A stretch of 64,000 nucleotides of DNA from Channa striata. Taxonomy: Eukaryota; Chordata; Actinopteri; Anabantiformes; Channidae. The stretch spans positions 42,234,875 through 42,298,874 of the forward strand of contig CM065168.1 of assembly GCA_033026295.1 (NCBI GenBank), in the 5' to 3' direction. Made by a program: the position numbers and the translations under genes. Of this stretch, positions 37,111-48,329 are shown piece by piece (position 1 is the first letter of the stretch; every line of letters begins with the position of its first letter). A model generated the notes under the pieces. That model searched no databases and was not told the DNA's origin. It saw only the letters and a program-made list of their open reading frames with translations.

Positions 37111-37504
37111 GTGAAAAAAGCACATTTCTATCCTGTTCTTTCATCATTTCATGCTGAGGCTTAGGGTACCTGTTTCCGTCTGTGATTGATGCTCAGAGCT
37201 TTCAGTGTAACCCAATAAAAAAAACGCTGACCCTTTAATATTTGACGTTTAAAACAATGATGTGTTATATAAAGTGAAAAAGCTTCATATATAATTTATC
37301 TTCTAACATAATGTTACACTGATGATGTTTTCCCCAACCTAATGTAGTTTTTTGTGTGTATGATCCTGTCGTCTGGATTTGTGGATTGTGCTTATCCAGA
37401 AATGTTTTCAGTTTGAAATAACAGTCACATTCAACTAGTGTGTGAAGTGTGTGCAAAATCACATCTGTCACCTCAATGGTTTCCTGAAATCTGTTTTTCA
37501 TATT

Positions 37505-37660
37505 TCATGCATAGAGCAGTCGTCCATTGAACCACCGCGGCACTGGTTTGACTCCTGTTTCTCCTGGCTACAAGTGTCCCCGGGTAAGACAATGAACCCC
37601 CAAGTTGTCCCTAGTGTCTGCTCCTTCTTAAAGGACTAATGTAATAGTCTGGCCTTTGTT
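37505..37660 (+). mobile_element. tRNA-derived SINE-like fragment
   Basis: Relative of 31375-31540: agagcagtcgtcc, ggtttgactcctg, ccccgggtaagacaatgaac. Confidence 0.4.
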
Positions 37661-38639
37661 AAACTGATTCACATCCTTACAGCTTCCCATGTTTGCTGCT
37701 TTCAACACAGAAATGTCACAGACAAAATATTCACTTGCTGCCCAACATATACTGTCAGTGGTCAAAGGTACATCGCTCTCTGAAAATCTGTGATTGAAAA
37801 TGTTCTTATATTCAGAATGTAACATTGTTGCAACCTGTTAGCTGTCATCATTAAACAGTGAATATGTGTGTGTGGATCCAGTACGTGTAGGAGACAGACA
37901 CAGTCGTCCAGGGATGGGGGAGTTTCGGTGGAGATGATGTAGAGTTGACATGCAGATAATCCAAAAATCTCTATTAACTGAACTCGGCATTTAATAACAT
38001 AAATGATGTATCTTCTGGTTTTTCTGTGTTTACCTGTAAATACCCCAATATAACTTCCTACTTACATACCACACCATCAACACAATGTGAATGTAAAACA
38101 TCTATTTTACAAGCAATTACCTTACTGATAACAAGGAATAATGGCCATCAAATGGTGTGATAACATCCAATGTGGTTGAATTAATGACAGGTTAAGTGTT
38201 TGTCATGATTGTGATGTTTGTTCTCTAATGTTTGGTTGACTTGTAGATTAAGGCAAATCATTTGACCAGAAGATGTAAGTCATTTTCACCCCACAAGTTT
38301 TACATAAAAGGAACAAGTCAATTGTCAAACGAGAAGTTGAGGAAAGAGAAGTGTGTTATAATTTTCACTCTGTCACTGCCAGCACAAGGTTTTGCACAAT
38401 GTTAAATCAGTCCTGATTATTACTACATTATTTAATAATGTAATATTACCAAAGGATTGGAAAACCTGTGAAATGCACACTGTGGTTTTATAAAAGGTAC
38501 AGCAGGACATGCGTGCATTTTTAATAAACGGTGACATACACCTGTGACAAAGCACATCTATAGGAGACAACACAAATGAGGTCCCAGCAAAATGGGAACA
38601 AAAACTATTTCTCTTTCAAACCAATACATTATAACGTTT

Positions 38640-40440
38640 GGCTTGACTACACTACAGAAGAAGACACGATGCACTGATATGCCATTTAGAGGAGATGGGT
38701 GTTATTTTGACATATTGATTAAAACAAATGTATAATTGATGTTAATTATTCTATCTAGAGTCTATTATAGTTTTATAATCAGAGGTAGAATTAATATCTT
38801 CTAAGAAGATCTCTACCGTTAACTAGTGTGACTACATTGGGATGAAGGTAGTGAAAAGCTGGATGAATGCATTTGTCTCAGCCTCAGTAGAAACCTGTTT
38901 TGTTCAGTCTCCGGCAGGTTGGTATCCACCACTTCAATGTTGGGCCAAGTCTCTGCCTCTCTTTCAATTTCATCTTACCTCCTACTGTGCAATGACATTA
39001 AAGTCCAGCTATTCTGTTCTTTGAGTCCTACAGACCCAGCTGAGAGGACTGCCTGAGTGACGCAAATACTCCTGGGCCTTCCCAGCAGAGCAGATCGACC
39101 TTTAATGGGAGAAGAGTTTCCTGTCAGACAATCGACAGTTATTCTGCAGGCAGCACAGTACTGCAGAGGCAGTGAGTGGCTAGAAGTGCGACTGAGGCAC
39201 AGTAGTTAGGGCTGGGGTCTCAGTAAAGTGAGCTCAACCTACCCACAGAGTAGCTTTCTGGACAGAGTTGCCAATCTCTGTAGGAGAAAAGTGAGCAGAG
39301 CCAGGTAAGGCTCCTAATGACAGCTGACATGGGAGTGTGTAGGAAGGATTGACTGTGGAGAAGGCCCGGTAAAGCAGAAAAGTACCTATGAGGTTTCAGT
39401 GGATCCACAAGTGGGTAACAGCCATGTCCTCCTCCAACACCAAAGAAATGCTAGTACCTTAGCTTCCCTGCTGGAATGACTTGCAGCCTTAGTCTTAAGA
39501 CATCCTAAAGGATAACAGATTAAGATAAAAGATCCATAACTGAGCTTCAATATGATCAAAAAGTTCAAGAAGGAGAGTGCAAATAGTTATTGGGAAGCTG
39601 ATTTGCTTCCAGGTCCATCAGTGAATTCAAAAGATTCAGTAACTGAGAACAGCTTAGTGTGGCTGAATGGGTGGCAGGTGATGCTGTAAAGAGATGTAGT
39701 TTAGAGAAAGCTGGTCCTACATAGTCCTGGAGACAATTGTGACCTGGCTGGAAAATGTATTTAAAGGTTGTGGCCTGTAGCAACCTGTGCAAGAAAATTG
39801 CATGGCTGAAAATGAACATGGATCTTGAAGTGGTGCAACAAGTTGGTTAGGTAATGATGAGGTAGAAGCACACAGAGTGGTGGTAGAGGGGCCAGGAGGT
39901 TAGGGAGTCTCAACAAAGGGCAGATTAATCTGTCCCAAAGGAAGTGGTTACCATGGCACCTGTGGAAGCAATTTTACAGAGGCCAGAAAATGAGCATTGA
40001 TTGTAACCTTCAAAACAAAATCATCCTTAAAAAAAAAAATAAAAGGAACAACGACGGACCCATTCCAACTAATCAGCCACAATGGAATAACTACATCGGC
40101 TGTATCTCTAATACCTGGAATGACAACACCGAATGAAGATTGAATCTGTTTTTTTTTGTTTTTTTGTCTGTTTTTAATTTCACAAGACCCATGATTCAGG
40201 GAGTTGGGGATTTTGACACATTAAATGAAAACTGCATGACTAAGGATGAGAATTAAGGAAGTAAAAAGTGTTGCCACAACAGCTCAGTAGAAGTGTATCG
40301 CTTTACCCTCACAAGTACAACAGCACTTGAAACATCAGATCATCCACTGAGGCACACAAAAAAAAAAAAATTAAAATTTTTACATTATACATTTTTTTAA
40401 ATTGCTTCATCTGTTTTCATCCGTCTAACTTTGAACGAAA
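38640..40440. other. No gene recognised
   Basis: A 1.8 kb stretch without any frame, domain or repeat that could be identified. It holds several T- and A-runs (40028-40040, 40150-40165, 40357-40370). Several short open frames show no family features. It could be old transposon DNA or part of a noncoding transcript. Confidence 0.4.
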
Positions 40441-40444
40441 GCAA

Positions 40445-40880
40445 AAGAGAACACATATGTGGTGGCCTCAGCTCTGCATTACGCTCTGGCCTACCGGGGT
40501 TCAGGCAGCACCGACTGAATAAGCTGGCCAGCTCTGTCCTGGGCTGCCCACTCGACTCTGTGGAGGAGGATGTTGGCCAAGCTGACGTCCATCACGGACG
40601 ACAGCTCTGTGCAGCTCCGTCAGTGGACGACTGATCCACCCTCAGTGTAGGACAGAGCATCACCGCAGATCTTTCATTCCCACCGTGGTCAGACTCTACA
40701 ACTCCAAAGTCTAACCACCTGAACTAATATTGTTCATATTATGTAGTTTATTTTTACTTTGTAAATTGATTTAGGTTTTATTTTAATTTTTTTATTTAAG
40801 TTTTTAGATTATTAAGTGCACTGCAGTGCACTCACTGTTGTTGTTTTCATTGCTTTTATCGTCTTGTTGTATTTACAAGC
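40445..40880 (+). mobile_element. Rex1/Babar-like LINE, 3' end fragment
   Basis: Reads LNKLASSVLGCPLDSVEEDV and a following stretch, with tctacaactccaaagtctaa near the end: the same family as 6080-6840. 5' truncated. Confidence 0.6.
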
Positions 40881-41199
40881 TGTAAATTACTGAATAACTA
40901 AATTACTAAATAATTGAGGTGAGGGTATCAGGTGAGTGCTGTCACCTGTTTGGGAGAAGACGTCTGCAACAAAGAGTGTGGATCCAGCCCAGAAAGCTCT
41001 TCAAACAGCGGGTAATTGCTACGAAGCACTTGAGCTGTGAAGAACAGGGGCACAGCTGAGAGCAATAAGAGCTGATGATGAGTAGCAAAGTTGCTGGAGT
41101 GAACTATAGAAACAGGAAAAAGGAGAAGAGGGACTACAAAATAAAAGCCAAGAAACAGGAAGTCAAAGTGGGGGCTGTTACAAAACCACTTTTTAATCA

Positions 41200-41518
41200 A
41201 ACAAAATATATGAACGCATCACAAGATGGCAGCAACATCTTCCTCTAATTAACACTACGTGACATAACTAGATCTCTCTATATATTTAGCTTTTTCTGCT
41301 TATTGACAGCTGCAAACATAAATGATGTGTGTCTATAAACAATGTAAGCAACACTTTCATGAAAATCCTTTTACAAACAATATAAAATTGATAACAAGTA
41401 AAGTAATACATATTGCCTTATTCCATGCTCTATTCCTCATTATTAATTTCAGCATCAATTGTTGTGCCTCGTCCCACTTTTCTCTTCTTGTTTAATCTCA
41501 AGAAAACAGAACTCATTA
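41200..41518. other. No gene recognised
   Basis: AT-rich spacer before the tail exon of the minus-strand Fc-receptor-like gene; it may contain that gene's 3' UTR. Confidence 0.35.
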
Positions 41519-43034
41519 TCAAATAAATCCAGAAGCTTCTCTTTTAGCATCAGCTCGACCTGCAGGAAGAAAAGAGCAGAGAAAGTCTGTAGTGGGACCA
41601 AGAAAGATTCTTTCTACTAGAATTTATTCTGCGTAAACTGCATGCACTTTTATGAAAATATGAGTTTTAGGTTAGTTAAACCCAACACGCAATAATAAAA
41701 GCAGTCTCCAGAGTCTCCATACGTGAAGTCCAAAACCGGGCCCATCATAACTAGAGCATCGGATCGGATCGTTAGCATCCAAGTTGCAAATAAAAGGGAT
41801 ATAACACAGACACTTTACACAACATTCCCCCTTTCTGAGATGACTGACCATCACCTTCCTCTCCCCCAAGATAAGACAGCAGAGAGCCTTTTTTTTCACC
41901 CACAAAAAGAATGTGAGTAAAGCAGACAGGCCAGATATGGTTTCAGGCCACAGATCTACATAAAGAGCGCTGAATACACGTGTTTAATTAGCACTCACGC
42001 AATTATCATAAATCTGCCAGAGACTCCGCCTTTCTTTATCACTTACTAGACTCTGAACTGTCTCCTAACTCACGTGTGCTTCTCCCTTCATACCAGCCAT
42101 TCCACAGGAGGGAGAAAAGAGGATGTCAATCATTTGGACTTAAACTCCAGAACAGATACAAATAAGCCAGCAACCTTCATAAGATTCACACAACGATGTT
42201 CAGGAGACAATTTGGTGAAAGTAGGTTAAACATTGTCTACTGTTCGAGGAATTGCAGAAATAACCCACAGGGATGAGAGAGGGGAACTTGGTGCAACATT
42301 GCCATCCTTTGGGGGAATTTCTAAGTGCACCCCAGGCAGTGCTTGGTATTCTGTACATCACACATTCATCTTACATACTCATGCACACCTTGAATAGTCC
42401 CACTAAGGTACATAGACTGAGCCGACACAGCAGTTTGGTGTAAGTGAACTCCAACAGTTCCCAGCCTTGGCAAAGTTTCTTTCATCTTCCTTTCCTCTCG
42501 CCCCAAAATCACCATATACTTAGTCATTGATATTCATTCATCTGTTTAGTTAGAGTTGATTATGTCATGTTTTATTGTCCATTCATTTATTGATTGATTC
42601 CATTAATCCATATACATACACTTATATCCATATATTCTGTAGTTATAGATTCAAAAATCATTAAAAAGAGCTGGTTCTGTGTTTGTGTTTTCTTCAGAGA
42701 AAGAAGACAAGAGTTACCTAAACTGGGAAAAGAACTCATGAGAAAAGACTGATTACCAGACCGTTGACGTTCTCTAATGAACTAACATTTAACTACAGAT
42801 TGGTTCAGCTCATATAACCTGGTGCCCCACTTCAAGGAATATTAATGTCCCATATTAATATTAATTGCAATTTGCTACACTTACCTCTAACCCAATTTCG
42901 GCACGTGTATATAGCCAGTATCAGTATGAAAGCGTAGAGGATACACAGCAGGATGATGCACACCAGCTTGGAGAGAGGTGTGAGAGGAGGAGAAGATGAA
43001 GGAGTGGTAGCAACCACACTGAGCCGACTTTTGA
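41519..43034 (-). CDS. Fc receptor-like gene, 3' part only (membrane and tail exons)
   Basis: Two exons on the minus strand. Exon 42885-43034 (150 bases) encodes a Ser/Thr/Pro-rich stem (VVATTPSSSPPLTPL) and one membrane helix (KLVCIILLCILYAFILILAI) ending NWVRG. Exon 41519-41559 follows in phase and ends with the short tail RADAKREASGFI and a stop. The membrane exon is a homologue of those at 45763 and 59949. Ig exons should lie at higher coordinates, where the assembly gap begins 268 bases away, so the gene is either cut by the gap or truncated. The tail has no ITIM or ITAM motif. The decayed copies at 5440 and 12830 derive from a gene like this. Confidence 0.6.
41560..42884. other. Intron of the minus-strand receptor gene
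   Basis: 1.3 kb with no recognised exon or repeat. The part around 41640-41760 (cagagtctccatacgtgaag, aaaaccgggccc) resembles the spacer at 300-345 and 12730-12770. Confidence 0.4.
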
Positions 43035-43302
43035 CTGAAAGAAAACAATATTTCATTACCAGACTGTTTCCATTTGAAAAAACACAAAGTTGGAGGAATA
43101 TTTTTTCCAAAATATATCCATGAACACGTCACAAAGGTGCAAGTAGAGGACAGAACTACTACATTGCTGATTTTAACCAAGTTGCCATTTAAGTTATTGG
43201 TTTAATTTTATTACTCTCATCTACTACTACTACTTTATCCGCAACATTATTCTTTATGGTTCTGTGCTCATGGGGCAGAAATGTAACATTAATAATAGAT
43301 AG

Positions 43303-43402
43303 NNNNNNNNNNNNNNNNNNNNNNNNNNNNNNNNNNNNNNNNNNNNNNNNNNNNNNNNNNNNNNNNNNNNNNNNNNNNNNNNNNNNNNNNNNNNNNNNNN
43401 NN
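43303..43402. other. Assembly gap (100 N)
   Basis: Exactly 100 N, the conventional mark for a gap of unknown length. Frames crossing it are meaningless. Confidence 0.99.
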
Positions 43403-43427
43403 TTGAGCCATCAAATAATTTTTGCAG

Positions 43428-43522
43428 GAAGTGCGAAACGAGCAGCCATTGTTCAGGGGCTGCTGAGGAGTGAGAGGCCGGAAGCTGACTTGACCCAGCC
43501 ACAGGAAGCCTCTAACCACTAA
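43428..43522 (+). CDS. Possible terminal exon of a gene hidden in the gap
   Basis: After a good 3' splice site (tttttgcag at 43427) a phase-1 frame reads SAKRAAIVQGLLRSERPEAD and then a short rest ending ASNH and a stop at 43520-43522. Receptor exons in this region are all phase 1, so it fits a cytoplasmic tail, but no family is recognised. It could also be chance. Confidence 0.35.
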
Positions 43523-43909
43523 GACAGACATGGTGTGAGTTTTTTTCATTCCCATGTTAATGTTTTATACATTTAATTTAACTGTTTACTTCATGCACAT
43601 CTTGGTGCTGATGAGAAGCATAATATATATTATTAAATATAAATATAATATATAAATAAATGGAAACTTTCATAAAGGAGCGCCAGAAAACTAAATGGAT
43701 TATAATTATCAGTTCGGGTTTACTGTTGAACAAACATCTAAACCTTTGATTCATATTTTTATCAAAAAAAATGTGAATAAGCATTTGAGCTCATGACATT
43801 TGGGTTCTTTAAATTTTGTCTACTTTTAATTAACCACAGTTTCCCGTAAGCTCAGGATGTGGGCAGGGTATGTTGCTACTGAGCAGAACACAAACAGCAT
43901 TAACACATC

Positions 43910-46781
43910 ATGGAGATCACCTCTCTGTGTCTCACGCTGTGTAAGGAACTGACAGCAACCTGAAAAAATCAGCTTTTAGTGAATCTTGAATCTGAATGAA
44001 GAATTATCTGAGCACACATTTTTTAAAAATCCACACTCCACACCACAACCAGTGGACAAGTTGCATTTTGATACATAAATTGATTCACGCATTTAAAAAT
44101 ATAAATAAATGTTTCATTATCACTCTTGTTCCTCTTCCTGTTACCACAGAACGAAAAGCTGGTGCGCTTCCTCTGCAGACCAGGGGCTAAAACCTCTGAC
44201 TGACTGCAAAATTCTGTGTTTCTTTCACTTTTCCTTTTTTTTTTAATAAACATAGATTAACTTTTATTACTGTTTCATGCAGTGTCAACCTGCAAAATCT
44301 CACCATGGATAGCATGACTGCTTCAGCATGACAGTCTTTCAGTTTTTGGTGGACTGTACAGGTGTCCTTAATTCTATGTCTTTTTGAGAGAAAGGACTTA
44401 ATATGCATTTTAAGAAAGGGTTGTGAGAACTGACAACTTCAAGTAGCCCGATCCTCACCACTAATATTCAGCAATACATTTGTAACTGGATGAATGAATT
44501 CATGTGCGAGTTACAGGAAAGTAGGAGAGTCAGTGACTTCCTTAGGAAAACTGAACTCAAATGTTTTTGACCTTCCTGCCCCAGATCAACCTCACTGCCA
44601 GTGACTATGGTCAAGAACCCCCCAGCCTCATTCTGACCCTTCTTTTGTGTCCCTTATCTATCTGGACTTGCCTATGCGTTTTTCTAGTCCTCCAAAGGGT
44701 CATCGCTATCCGCTGTCAGCTCCCTCCTCCACCTGCCCAACCCTGCAGACTGAGCTGGTCTAAGTCTAAGGTCATGAACATTGGACCACCCTATCTGCAC
44801 CCATTGCTGTAAGATAACTCCTCGGTTTGTGGGCCTTTTTGCGATATCTAAGGTCATTAACTCATCCTCCTGAAACTGCACAGTGTGCAGGTTTCCATTT
44901 TTATAGCTACTCACTCTGAACCTGACTCAAGACTCTTTTGCCTGCTACCCGATCTTATCATACAGAGCAGGGATACATTTTTTCACTAAAATACTGGTGA
45001 CATGGTTCCATGTACCTCAGTTCCAGAGTCTGTATCATTTGTCTAAACAACAAATCATACACATTTTTGAAAATGGTGCTTATAGCTTGTGTTATTACCT
45101 TTGACTGTGTGGACATAGAAGATAACATGCTCCCAAAATAGCTGTTAACACTAGTCTTGTTATTTACCTCTTTACCTGTGACTTTTACCTGTTTCTGTTC
45201 TGAATTCAATTATTCCACCAGCTTCAGAAAAAATAACTCCAGCTCCACTTAATTACTTACTTAATTCCAGCTGGTCCTGTGATCATGGAGAGTCCTGCAC
45301 TTCCTGTCATGGAGGGAGATGAAGTGACTCTTCGCTGTTTACAGAAGGACAGATTTAATTCAGAGTCTACGTCAGATTTCAGCGCTTCCTTTTTCAAAGA
45401 TGGTGTTTTCATTGGGATGAAGCCTGAAGGAAAGATGATCCTTCCATCAGTGAAAAAGTCTGAAGAAGGTTTCTACAAGTGTCAACACCCCACAGACGGA
45501 GAGTCAGCACAGAGTCTGCTGGCTGTGACAGGTGAGGTGTGATAGGTCGACAGGTTTAGAGTCAAAATTTGTCTGTATTTGTGAAACCTCCTTCATATAC
45601 GTGGCTGCGTTTACATGCACCTAAGAAACCTGGTTACTGGAAATCCACGTTTAAATGCAGCTGCAGAGTGATCACATTTCTCCTCTACCTGTTGACTGGA
45701 AGCAAAACAGTTGGAGGAACCAGAACTGACTTTTTAATCCTTGTTCTCTTCCACATTCAGAGCTGTCCTGACCACTAGTCCTCCTCGTCCTCGTCCTCCT
45801 TCGTCCACATCTTTTCCCATACTTGTGTGTGTCATCCTGCTCGTCATTCTCTACACTGTTATAACAATTGTTTGTATATACACCTTCCAAAGATGGACTC
45901 AAGGTAAGAACACATCTGAAAATTCCGATGATAACAACGTCTCATTCATTATCAAGTTATCATGGATAATTTAAATCACGAAACTGACTCTGCATTTTTA
46001 TAAACACACAAACAACTAGAAAAAAGTAGTGAAGTGAGAACAGTGTCTGAAACAGTCACGGGAACAACAGCTAAAACTTATATTCAACATGGTGTCTTGG
46101 CCCCTTTTACTCTGAGGTTCTAATATAAGACAGGTGTCTGTGCATCCTGTGGCCCACAAATCACCCATGACCAAAGAAAAAACCATGAACCAAATAAGAA
46201 AAACTGTGAAGTGAAACTATAGGCAGAAAACCAACCCTAAACCAAAATGGTGGATTCATACTTAACAAGGAGACATTGAAAAGAGATTTACTGTAACAAA
46301 GAATAACTGTAGTTGTTTCCAACAAAGGTGCCATTGTTTTATTGTGAGGTGCGGCGCCTTGTACTTGCATCTCTCATCACATTAAAGTATTTAATAAAGC
46401 ATTTAGACAGTAAACTGTCCCTAAACTTCTCTCTAACTTTATCATGTTCCTCCGTAACTTAATGAGGAAATAAATTCCTATGAGCTTTTCCAAACTGGTC
46501 CAACGTCATGGACAGAATAAATGGACAGAGACTGAGTGGAGTGAGACAAATACAGGAAGAGTGAGCAACCAGCCCCATAGCAAAGGTTTTACAACAAAGC
46601 CCTTTGTGTAAGACTGGGTCAAATGGTGGTGGCATGTCTGATTAAATAATTCATGTTTTTTCAGCCTGTTGTGCCTTAAAAAACAGGAAGTGAAACTCAC
46701 AGGGAAACAGTGAAACTCCATGAGATAGTTCGGCTGAGCTGGTTAATAATGATTTTTGCTCCTGCTCTTTCTGCAGTTTAG
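43910..46781 (+). pseudogene. Fc receptor-like gene A, degraded
   Basis: Signal exon 43910-43940 ([10 protein letters not shown], donor GTAAGG), an Ig exon 45271-45531 ([20 protein letters not shown] to EGFYKCQHP), membrane exon 45763-45903 ([20 protein letters not shown]) and tail exon from 46777. Compared with gene B, the first Ig-domain exon and about 0.7 kb around it are absent. The membrane-exon acceptor reads cacattcag where gene B has cacagtcag; an AG six bases further on would restore the phase. The tail exon gives a stop at once (V, stop). It could still make a one-domain receptor, but loss of domain 1 points to decay. No ITIM is seen. Confidence 0.65.
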
Positions 46782-46849
46782 GATTATTATAAAAGAAATC
46801 AGCATGATGGAGGCTTTATCTTGCTTAAAGTTAACGTGTTTTGTTCTTT

Positions 46850-46925
46850 GTTTCTAATACTTCTGAAACATATGAATTTCCCCACTGTGGCATCAATAAA
46901 GTATTGTCTTATTTAATATCGTATC
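46850..46925 (+). mobile_element. Rex1-like LINE tail stub
   Basis: The short piece gaatttccccactgtggcat then caataaagtattgtcttatt is the 3' end of the same kind of LINE as 6080-6840. It is absent from the matching place in the second module, so it inserted after the duplication. Confidence 0.5.
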
Positions 46926-47329
46926 ATAGCAAGAGAAGCTATAGATATATCTATGTGAGAAGATGAAAAGTGGCAACAAGCAGATGATGCAGCACTGATA
47001 TCATGAGGCTCACCTCATGTTCCTCCAGTTTTGCAGCACAGACAGGAATTTAAAAGGCATAAATGTTGCTCTAGTTCTGCTTTTTCCCTTTCAAGACTAT
47101 TAGGAATCGAATCAGGATATCAAAGACTTTGGCACTTCCCTTAAAAAGCAAATTCCCCTGCTTTAATACAACTACAACCAACATGCCTTGTTTTGGCGCG
47201 TGATGAGAAAAGATCTGAATGGAAAAATGTTTGTTTGAAAGTCTTCTTGGCGTCCATGTTAACCAGAGGAACTGAGAACGAGATGCTCTCCGCCGTTTCT
47301 TCTAATGTTCCAATGTCGTGGCCACGTAC

Positions 47330-48035
47330 CTTCAGTATACAACACAAAACACAAACTAACAGCGTCAGGAGCATTTTCTATGCATTCCAATCATTAAAGT
47401 GCAGCATTCGCATTTTCCTCAGTGGTTGAAGACGCTTCAACACCTGAAAGATTCACCAGTTGGACATGAGACTGGAGGATGAACAGGGGTGACAGTGTGT
47501 CTGCATGTCTGTTATGGTGAGTGTAAAGACAGGAGTTGTACTACTCACTGCTGCCTGGCTCTGCACCTGTGTCAGTGCAATAAAGGCAATAAAATATTAA
47601 AATGGATCACAGTATATGGGAACGCAGGAAGAACAGATGTTGGGGAAGTATTGGTTCATTTACTCAGTGGGTTAATTAGCACGAGCTCTTTTCTGGAGAA
47701 ATATTGGATTAAACTGTCAGTGGGTTTGCTGTGTTAAAACATTACAAATATAAAATGCTTCAAAATGCGTCATCATTCCTATGTTGCGCTGACTCTGCAG
47801 CTTAGGAAAATAACTAATGCAATTTCCTGACAAAGTTGCATTTGTGAGTTTCAGTAAAATGTGTCCTTTGGACATGTTACAAAGAAAGACATAAGTTCTG
47901 TTTTTGAATTTCCTGTTTTGACTGTCTGGATCATCGTTCATGTTTCGATAGATGTGCACATTACTGCTATTGCACGCCCACTCCACATTCACATCCGATG
48001 GGGACTGCAGCTGGCATGGGACAACGACGTCCTGA
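47330..48035 (-). pseudogene. V-set Ig gene of butyrophilin/B7 type, degraded
   Basis: Minus-strand 47770-48035 matches the V-set exon of the gene at 62120-63212 (QDVVVPCQL, VEWACNSSNVHIYRNMN, DDPDSQNRKFKNRT), but with an in-frame 12-base loss. The usual DAGNYIC is changed: two codons are gone, Tyr became Cys and the core Cys became Ser. The splice donor at its end is deleted, the stem exon (about 47690) is worn, and the membrane exon is missing. The piece at 47330-47400 matches the region near 62270. Confidence 0.7.
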
Positions 48036-48059
48036 TGCCTTTTTTATATAAATCAATGT

Positions 48060-48320
48060 TGCTTGTAAAATGTACTCAAAAAAAAAAAACGAAAAAACTA
48101 AAATAGTTAAAGAGAAAATGTGGGAGAAACGTATAGCATATCCTGTTCATGATGGACCGCCATCCTTTCAGGTATTATCAAAATCAAAGGGAAACCCTGA
48201 GAAGTTATGAGGTCAGTTTTTAAAGTCAGCATCAAAGCGAACACATGACGATGGTCAAAGATGTAACGAGAAAGAGCCGTGAGGAAGCAGCAAAGAGAAA
48301 ACACTCATCAAGCTGCTGGA
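48060..48320. other. No gene recognised; duplicate of 63720-63860
   Basis: Shared with the end of the second module (tcagcatcaaagcga, agagccgtgaggaagcagca, gagaaaacactcat). On the minus strand both copies hold a hydrophobic open stretch (VFSLCCFLTALS) that looks like a signal peptide but has no ATG in frame. It might be the 5' UTR or first exon of the V-set gene. Confidence 0.35.
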
Positions 48321-48329
48321 CAGACAATC

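Noticed and set aside
43254..43555. Open frames crossing the N run
   Set aside because: The N bases translate to X and the true gap length is unknown. Only the part after 43427 with its own splice site was kept, at low confidence.
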